Source: Limonium bicolor
Lineage: Eukaryota; Streptophyta; Magnoliopsida; Caryophyllales; Plumbaginaceae
Assembly (NCBI GenBank): GCA_023374045.1
Contig: CM041779.1
Span: 148,553,485-148,617,484, forward strand
Length of the DNA: 64,000 nucleotides
Direction: 5' to 3'
Positions 58,581 to 64,000 of this stretch are shown in pieces. The notes below the pieces were generated by a model. That model made no database searches and was not told the DNA's origin. It was given only the letters and a program-made list of their open reading frames with translations. The position numbers and the translations under genes were made by a program. The first letter of the stretch is position 1. Each line of letters begins with the position of its first letter.

Positions 58581-59129
58581 AAATGAACAAAGTGAATCGA
58601 ATAGTAAAAGAGTTTTACGAGTGAAAGGCCACCTGAATGGAATGAAAATTATATTTTAAAACCTGAGTGGAACGATTGATCGAAAGACGTGAGTGATTTT
58701 GTGGTACCCTTGAAAGGATTCCCAGTGCAAGTGAAATAAGGTATGGCTTGGTTAGCAAATGCATTAATCGAATCAAATTTCCTGTTTGTGCACGAGGGCT
58801 TAGGAGTGCCTCAACTGGACCTCTTGATATCCATCCTAGGACTTATGACGGGCCTAGAATGCGATTGAAGGTAGAGGACTTAGGAGTGTCTATAATACTT
58901 TAATGGAGTTGTACGGAACTCGCTGCTTGAGTGGTTGATTTGAGGATGATTCTGGCTTTGGATTGATCCGGGATTGGATGCTTTTTGGTCATTTTTGTGA
59001 GGGATGTGATAGTCGAATATTTTATTTTTTTTGTTGATGTGGCCCTTGGCTTGTCAGTGTGGGACTTTTGTTTTGGTTTTGCTTTGACAGGCTTGCCCAT
59101 GTGCACTGTAGTCACGAGATTTGGTAGGA

Positions 59130-60110
59130 CTCTTGGTTCCAGAGTCCGAGATGGCTCTGGTGTGGCTCTTGATTTTGTTTTGGTTCTGTGATTTTGTGAT
59201 CAGTCTTTTGAATGGTGTTTTGTTTTTGTTTTTTTAATGAGTGGCTTTGGAACCTGATGGCTTTGATATGACCGGATGACTTTGGTATGATCAGATGGCT
59301 CCGGCTGTGATTGGATGGCTCCGCATGGCTCTCATGGGGGGCTTCAATGATCTGAGATGGGCCCAGCATGCGGTGGTTATGGCTCCAGTATGCACTGATG
59401 GCTCTGGTATGCTCTGATGACTCCGGTGTGGCCAATGGTTCTCGGGGTGGTTTGGTGGGTTTAACGACATGGTTGGTGATTTTGTGGCAATTCGTGGGCT
59501 TTGATTTGCCTTGAGTTTTTTTTTCAAGGTGGTTTGATGGCTCCGATGATGGATTTATTGATGTTTGACGGGATTTGTTGTGGACTTTGTAGTGAGTGAA
59601 TGGTTTCTCATGGGTACGATGAAGCACAGTTGCATGACTTGTTGGGAGTTCCCATCATGGTTCCAAGATTTCCATGGATGGCTCCGGGATGACCTTGTGC
59701 TGATTGAGCATAACGATGCTTTGGTTGGTTCACTTTAATGACACGAGGGGGAAAGGGAAGTTTTGCCTTGAGGTGGTCGCACCCTGGGCGGGCTGCCTAC
59801 GTACTCAATTCCATATTGAGATCAGACCATACGTAGTTCGATCCTTTGTGGGCGAGGCCTTGGGGTGAGGAAATGGCTAATGTGTAGCCCTAGGGATGGT
59901 CTCAATGTTTGAGGATGGCTCCCGCATGGCTCCAACTTGGCTTGGGAGTGGCGCCGATGAGGCTCGAGTATGACAGTGAATAACTTTGGGATTTTCTTTA
60001 TGTGGCTTCGGATGGCTCCCGTTTTGTCTGATATAGCTCGAAGATAGCCCAGGATGACTCCAAGATGGTTTGATGTAGCTGATGATTGGTCTGGGATGGC
60101 TCCAGTTGAC
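59130..60110. repeat. Dispersed GATGGCTCC motif array
   Basis: GATGGCTCC occurs exactly at least seven times (for example near 59303, 59318, 59539, 59906 and 60013), among many near matches such as GATGACTCC and ATGGCTCTGGTATG. The minus-strand 171-codon frame at 59627-59112 arises from this array. The motif equals the bases at the primer-site region (57716-57724). Confidence 0.7.
59774..59840 (+). repeat. CTACGTA hairpin block, copy 3
   Basis: Outer arms CTACGTA and TACGTAG are kept. The inner arms are CTCAAT and ATTGAG, a paired change relative to copy 1 (CTCAAC and GTTGAG). Confidence 0.7.
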
Positions 60111-62376
60111 ATCTTTTGATCTAAAGTTATGCTTCAACAACTGCAACTGAAGTCGATTTTCAGCGAGACTAGGTAGAGTTCTTGCCGTCGGATGTTGAAG
60201 GTGAAATGGTTATGATGCATGCAAATACTAAGTGCTAGATGGATGCAAGATGCATACATAGTTTTTTTTTAGAGAAGGTATGACTCTATCTCTATTACTA
60301 TGAGGTTTACGAATATAAGACATCTTCGGTCCGATCTTGAGTGACTATTGAACTGAAATGCGTGAATCGCTTTCCTCTCATTGAGGGATGTGGGTCAATC
60401 TCTCGTGAGTATGGCGTGTGTGCTAAATGGTGCGATGATACTCTCGATGGTCGGAGCAGTATTTTCCATAAAATTCCTTTTGAGGTTCTGGACTTTCCGA
60501 TCCTTACAAATTTCTCACCTTTAATGGGGTAGGCTGTTTATGTCTTGTGTTTAGAATGAAGATTCACTCGCACTCATAAGACCTTGTGGTGTAAGGTCAC
60601 ACTCATTCGCTCATGGTCCCTTTGGTAGACGGGACATGTTGATAACAAGTATGAAACTTATGATTCATGTTTCAGATCCGGTACTTTCAGTTAACGCTCA
60701 TCGACTTATGAGTCGGAGGTCTTTTTATTGGGTTATAACGGGGCTGAGGGTATAATGCATGTCACATGGGACTGGAGGATGTGTTTAGGTATTGTGGAGC
60801 TTCTGTGCAATAGAGGATATGTTCACCTTTGCCATGGGTGGAATGATTAGACGGGCTTTTGATAACCTTTTATTGATTTCTGCGGACATCATTGGTCCTT
60901 TGGATTTGGCTTCCTCATTCTTGCCTCTTTTGGTGTACGGTTTTCATTTTCTTCTCATTTTTGTTTTTTGAAATTGCATTTGGCTCATCAACTTTCTCAA
61001 GTATTCTCTGCTTTGTATTGGCTTTCAGCTTTGGAGTTGCATTGACTCATCGATCTTCTTGAACATTTTCGGTGTTCTTTTTGGTGTTTGGCTTTGGAGT
61101 TGCATTGACTCACTAATTTCTTCAAACACTTCATTTGTTGTGTTTATGAAAGATGGTGGGGAGGGGCCATGGCTCCGGCTCCTTCGAGCTCCTCTATTGC
61201 AAAGGTAGTATGTATATGTCGGGTGGCATGTGTGGAGCTCACAGAAAAAGGTTTATCGTGAAAAGCTCAACGGGGCTCACTAAGGGATTATGTCAGGGCA
61301 GTCAAAGCTTTTTGGTTTGTAGAGATTTTTATTCCTAAGTGCCTCGGATTTCTCATTAGTAATGATTGTTTTCTTACTACTTCTCGATCTCTTGCATGAA
61401 TCACAGTTCGGTGTCTTGTTATCAACATTGATCTCGCTATGAATTATGCCTCTCCATGTGCTGAGGAATGCACAAGTCGCTCATGGTTTTACCTCTAGGA
61501 CTCGCTCTATCTGCCCTCATCGCTCGTGGATTGTCCAATATCCTCATTCAGAATTCAAGGAAAATACCGCTCTTTGCACACTCATTTGGTTTGTGGTGCT
61601 AATTTTGATTGGACCCTTTGTTCATTGATGGGTCGAGAGTTTAGTGGTTCGCGCACTCCGTTCAATCATTCGCTCAAGATTTTTCCCAAAGATGTCGTTT
61701 CGATACGAGAGTATGCAAAATACAACTATCTACAATGCAATCTATTGTGATAATATGGAATTACTACGTATAAGATGAGTGAAATGCTGCAAGTGATGAA
61801 TGGAAATGGTTGACTTTGGATTTTGACTGTATGTTTTTTTTTTGTTGTGTGTTTTTCCTTTTGGATGCAATGCATGCGTGGTAAGGCTACACCTAGTCTC
61901 GCTTGAGTCGGTTCCAGTTTATGATCTATGAAGCTCATCCCGCCATTATAAACTCTGAAGCTGGTCTAGCTGCTGGGGTCACTATCAGGGTAGAGACTCT
62001 CAAGTGAGGCCGGGTTGGTGATTGGTTTTTGGATTTTTAGGGAGTGACAACTCCCGCATGGTGGTCCCACGGTATGACACGCTCTTTCCCTTTTAGTCAC
62101 TGGCGCGCTTGGTGATTCTGAGTCGGAGAGGTTTGAACTCGGTTTTCTTTTCTATCCCTCTGAGATCGGGCTCTGGCGGTCGAGATATTGGATGAAAGTG
62201 TGTGTGGTGTGGTGACAATGAAACACATGGTTATGCAATTTTTGAGATGGACACGACTCGTGAATGATTGATGGAATTGAAATGGCTGGAAGTGCAAGTG
62301 ACTCTTTTTTTTGTCATGAATGCGATGCATGTGTTTTGCTTTGTGCTCGGTTTGCATTTGTTGGTGTTGTTTATTT
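60110..62376 (+). other. Rest of the element interior, no gene seen
   Basis: No reading frame over about 75 codons and no retroelement protein motif. A GCTTTGGAGTTGCATTGACTCA phrase (in two pieces) recurs near 61028 and 61089. Confidence 0.5.
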
Positions 62377-62389
62377 AGGGGATACCTCC
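62377..62389 (+). other. Polypurine tract of the right-hand element
   Basis: AGGGGATACCTCC directly before the 3' LTR start, as plus-strand primers are. It is only partly purine. Confidence 0.55.
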
Positions 62390-62804
62390 TGTAGATACCG
62401 TGAATTCTCGCCCCATAAAGAAAAGTTGATGAATGATATATAACTGTGAGGAGTCGTTCCTTATTCATTCTTCTCTTTATTCGTGCATGCCAAAAGAAAC
62501 CAAGTTTTTAGAAAAAACAATTTTGAAAACGCGTGCTTTCAAAGTGGTGGATTTTCTCAATATAAACTTTGACGCTCGGTCATTCACAAATAAATAGGGA
62601 CTGGGGAACCCTATACGCGTTTGATCTAAATAAATTCAAAGGGAATGTATAAACCTATACATGTAATCTATTCAGAAATGGACAAGAGAGAAAAGAATCA
62701 TAGGGAAAACCTATACATCATCAATTCTAAAAAGTCATTAAGGGGGGAATTTCAAGATAAACTTCTTCTGAACTCTTCTGGTCCATCTTCATGCTTCTGG
62801 TTGA

Positions 62805-62890
62805 TTGCTCGCTCAACTTCGGGCTCTTGGCCGGCTGCTCGCTCGTCTTCGGGTTCTAGCTCGAATGCTCGCTCGTCTTCGGGCGCTTGT
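62805..62890. repeat. Short tandem GCTCGCTCGTCTTCGGG
   Basis: Three to four imperfect units of about 30 bp. Confidence 0.8.
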
Positions 62891-63566
62891 AGTGAAGCGG
62901 TACTATGATCAAACAAAGCGGGCTGGTGTTCTTCTGACTTTCAACAGCTTGAACTCGGACAGTCATTGCTAGTCTTCATGTCGCTTGACTCGGGTTGGTA
63001 CGACTCTGATTTTATATTTGAATCGTTGGTGTAGGTCCTCATGTCGCTTGACTAGATCCATAGGTTGGTGTGTCTCTAGCTTTCGGCTAGAACCGTGTAG
63101 TCGATCTTCATGCTGCTACACTGCTCTAACGAGGGAATGAGGGATATTTTGTGAAGAGGAAAGAGATGAATGGTCGAGCACAAAATCTTATGAGAAAATC
63201 CACCACTTTTGTGAAAACACGAAATGACTAGAACGCTCCACGGTAATGAACACTGCTCTTAAAGGTGGGCAGAATTTCAAAATAGCGGGTCACAACATGG
63301 GGACTAGATCATTTATTTTGAAATACGTTTGTGAAAATGAACTTTGAAAATTGTTTTCAAAAACGATTTCAAAAATCATGTTGGTGAAGAATGTTGTTTG
63401 AAGTTTCATCTGTAGAAAGTAGGTTTTCGAAATCTAATTTTGAAATTGTTTTGGAAATAACATTTTAATGAAATAAAGGTTTTCAATGATGAAGTAACGG
63501 GTCTTAAAACCCTAAGTGTTTATGAGTAGAATTTAGGTGGGATTCTAAATTGAACGAGCCCGTAAA

Positions 63567-63740
63567 TAGGGATGACAATGGGTCCGCGGGTACCCATTTT
63601 CACCCGGTCACCCGACCCGCTAAATCGGGTGAAAAACCCATAAAACGGGTGAAAAATGGTGACGGGTGGAACGGGTGCGGGTGCGGGTCGGGTGATGGGT
63701 GAACATTTTTACCCATCACCCGACCCGCTCACCCGCATAG
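63567..63740. mobile_element. Possible hAT-like terminus
   Basis: AGGGATGACAATGGGTCCG and the following GGGTACCC, CACCCGACCCGC and GGGTGATGGGTG words match the GC-rich, self-complementary ends common at plant hAT elements (TAGGGATGNCAA start). The other end is not in the window. Confidence 0.4.
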
Positions 63741-64000
63741 ATTATATATATAATGTACGTATGTATGTATATATATATATATTATATGTTAAATTGTTAC
63801 TTATTATTCATTCTCCTTCACTCACTATTATTGTAACCCTAACTAGTGAACAAGGAACATTCATGCTCTGGGTGACTACGCCATTTTATTCTCACCACTC
63901 TCAGTAATTTTACAGCCCTAACATACTTGCTCTGCGCAGTTTTTAATTCTCTTCACTGAAGGTAATTGCAACCCTAATTGGCTAACATGGAACAAAGATG

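Larger units (their letters stand above)
57250..64000 (+). mobile_element. Non-coding LTR retrotransposon, partly in window
   Basis: A 5' LTR ends GGTGTCTACA at 57715, followed by a primer-site region TGGCTCC. A purine tract AGGGGATACCTCC at 62377-62389 precedes a 3' LTR start TGTAGATACC at 62390. The LTR start and the complement of the LTR end are similar over TGTAGAYACC and TTCTC.CCCCATAAAG. The 4.67-kb interior holds tandem and dispersed repeats but no gag or pol that I can see. The 5' LTR start is not located and the 3' LTR runs off the window. Confidence 0.65.
62390..64000 (+). repeat. 3' LTR start, runs off the window
   Basis: Begins TGTAGATACCGTGAATTCTC. Contains a short Ser/Arg/Gly-coding tandem GCTCGCTCGTCTTCGGG at 62805-62890 and paired phrases with CATGTCGCTTGACT near 62978 and 63038. 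A different element may begin at 63567. Confidence 0.6.

Noticed and set aside
59112..59627. A 171-codon minus-strand frame rich in Ser, His, Pro and Lys
   Set aside because: It reads through the dispersed GATGGCTCC array and shows the same short residue words repeatedly, so it is a by-product of the repeat.

Overview
The window is transposon-dense, gene-poor nuclear DNA from a flowering plant, probably a eudicot. The evidence is an L1-type LINE with a DUF4283/CCHC ORF1, LTR retrotransposons primed by initiator tRNA-Met, CACTA elements with 3-bp target duplications, a Stowaway-type MITE, and broken copies of plant-style F-box/LRR, RPN3 and alanyl-tRNA synthetase genes. I find no intact cellular gene. 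Nothing bacterial, organellar or CRISPR-like is seen.

Layout. (1) 1-29150: a minus-strand LINE whose 3' end lies off the left edge. It is split by two later, minus-oriented, non-coding LTR elements: an 18.4-kb element with 6.5-kb LTRs (1749-20165) and a 6.3-kb element with 1.33-kb LTRs (21411-27722, TSD TTTGG). LINE protein similarity runs across both insertion points. (2) 29150-32315: AT-rich DNA with an F-box/LRR pseudogene and a small CACTA-like terminus. (3) 32316-37823: a CACTA element (14-bp perfect TIR, TSD AAA) that carries the intron-containing 5' end of a proteasome RPN3 gene on the minus strand. (4) 37889-40604: a Stowaway MITE, a duplicated gene-start segment and unidentified coding-like DNA. 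(5) 40605-48111: a second CACTA element (TSD ACA) carrying three plus-strand gene fragments in series: an unidentified acidic protein, an F-box/LRR gene and at least nine exons of alanyl-tRNA synthetase. (6) 48112-57250: repeat-rich DNA with a CACTA-like subterminal repeat field, retroelement leader-like sequence, a 26-bp minisatellite, tRNA-like segments and GGTTCGG-rich blocks. (7) About 57250-64000: a plus-strand LTR element with visible 5' LTR end, primer-site region, non-coding internal repeats, polypurine tract and 3' LTR start, with a possible hAT-like terminus in its 3' LTR.

The most notable content is the pair of gene-capturing CACTA elements, which hold spliceable pieces of at least four host genes. 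Next are the coding-less retroelements, which contain short hairpins with compensatory base changes and an array repeating the element's own primer-site motif. Many frameshifts here are single-base. The two copies of the 6.5-kb LTR also differ mostly by small indels, so some frameshifts may be assembly errors rather than true decay.
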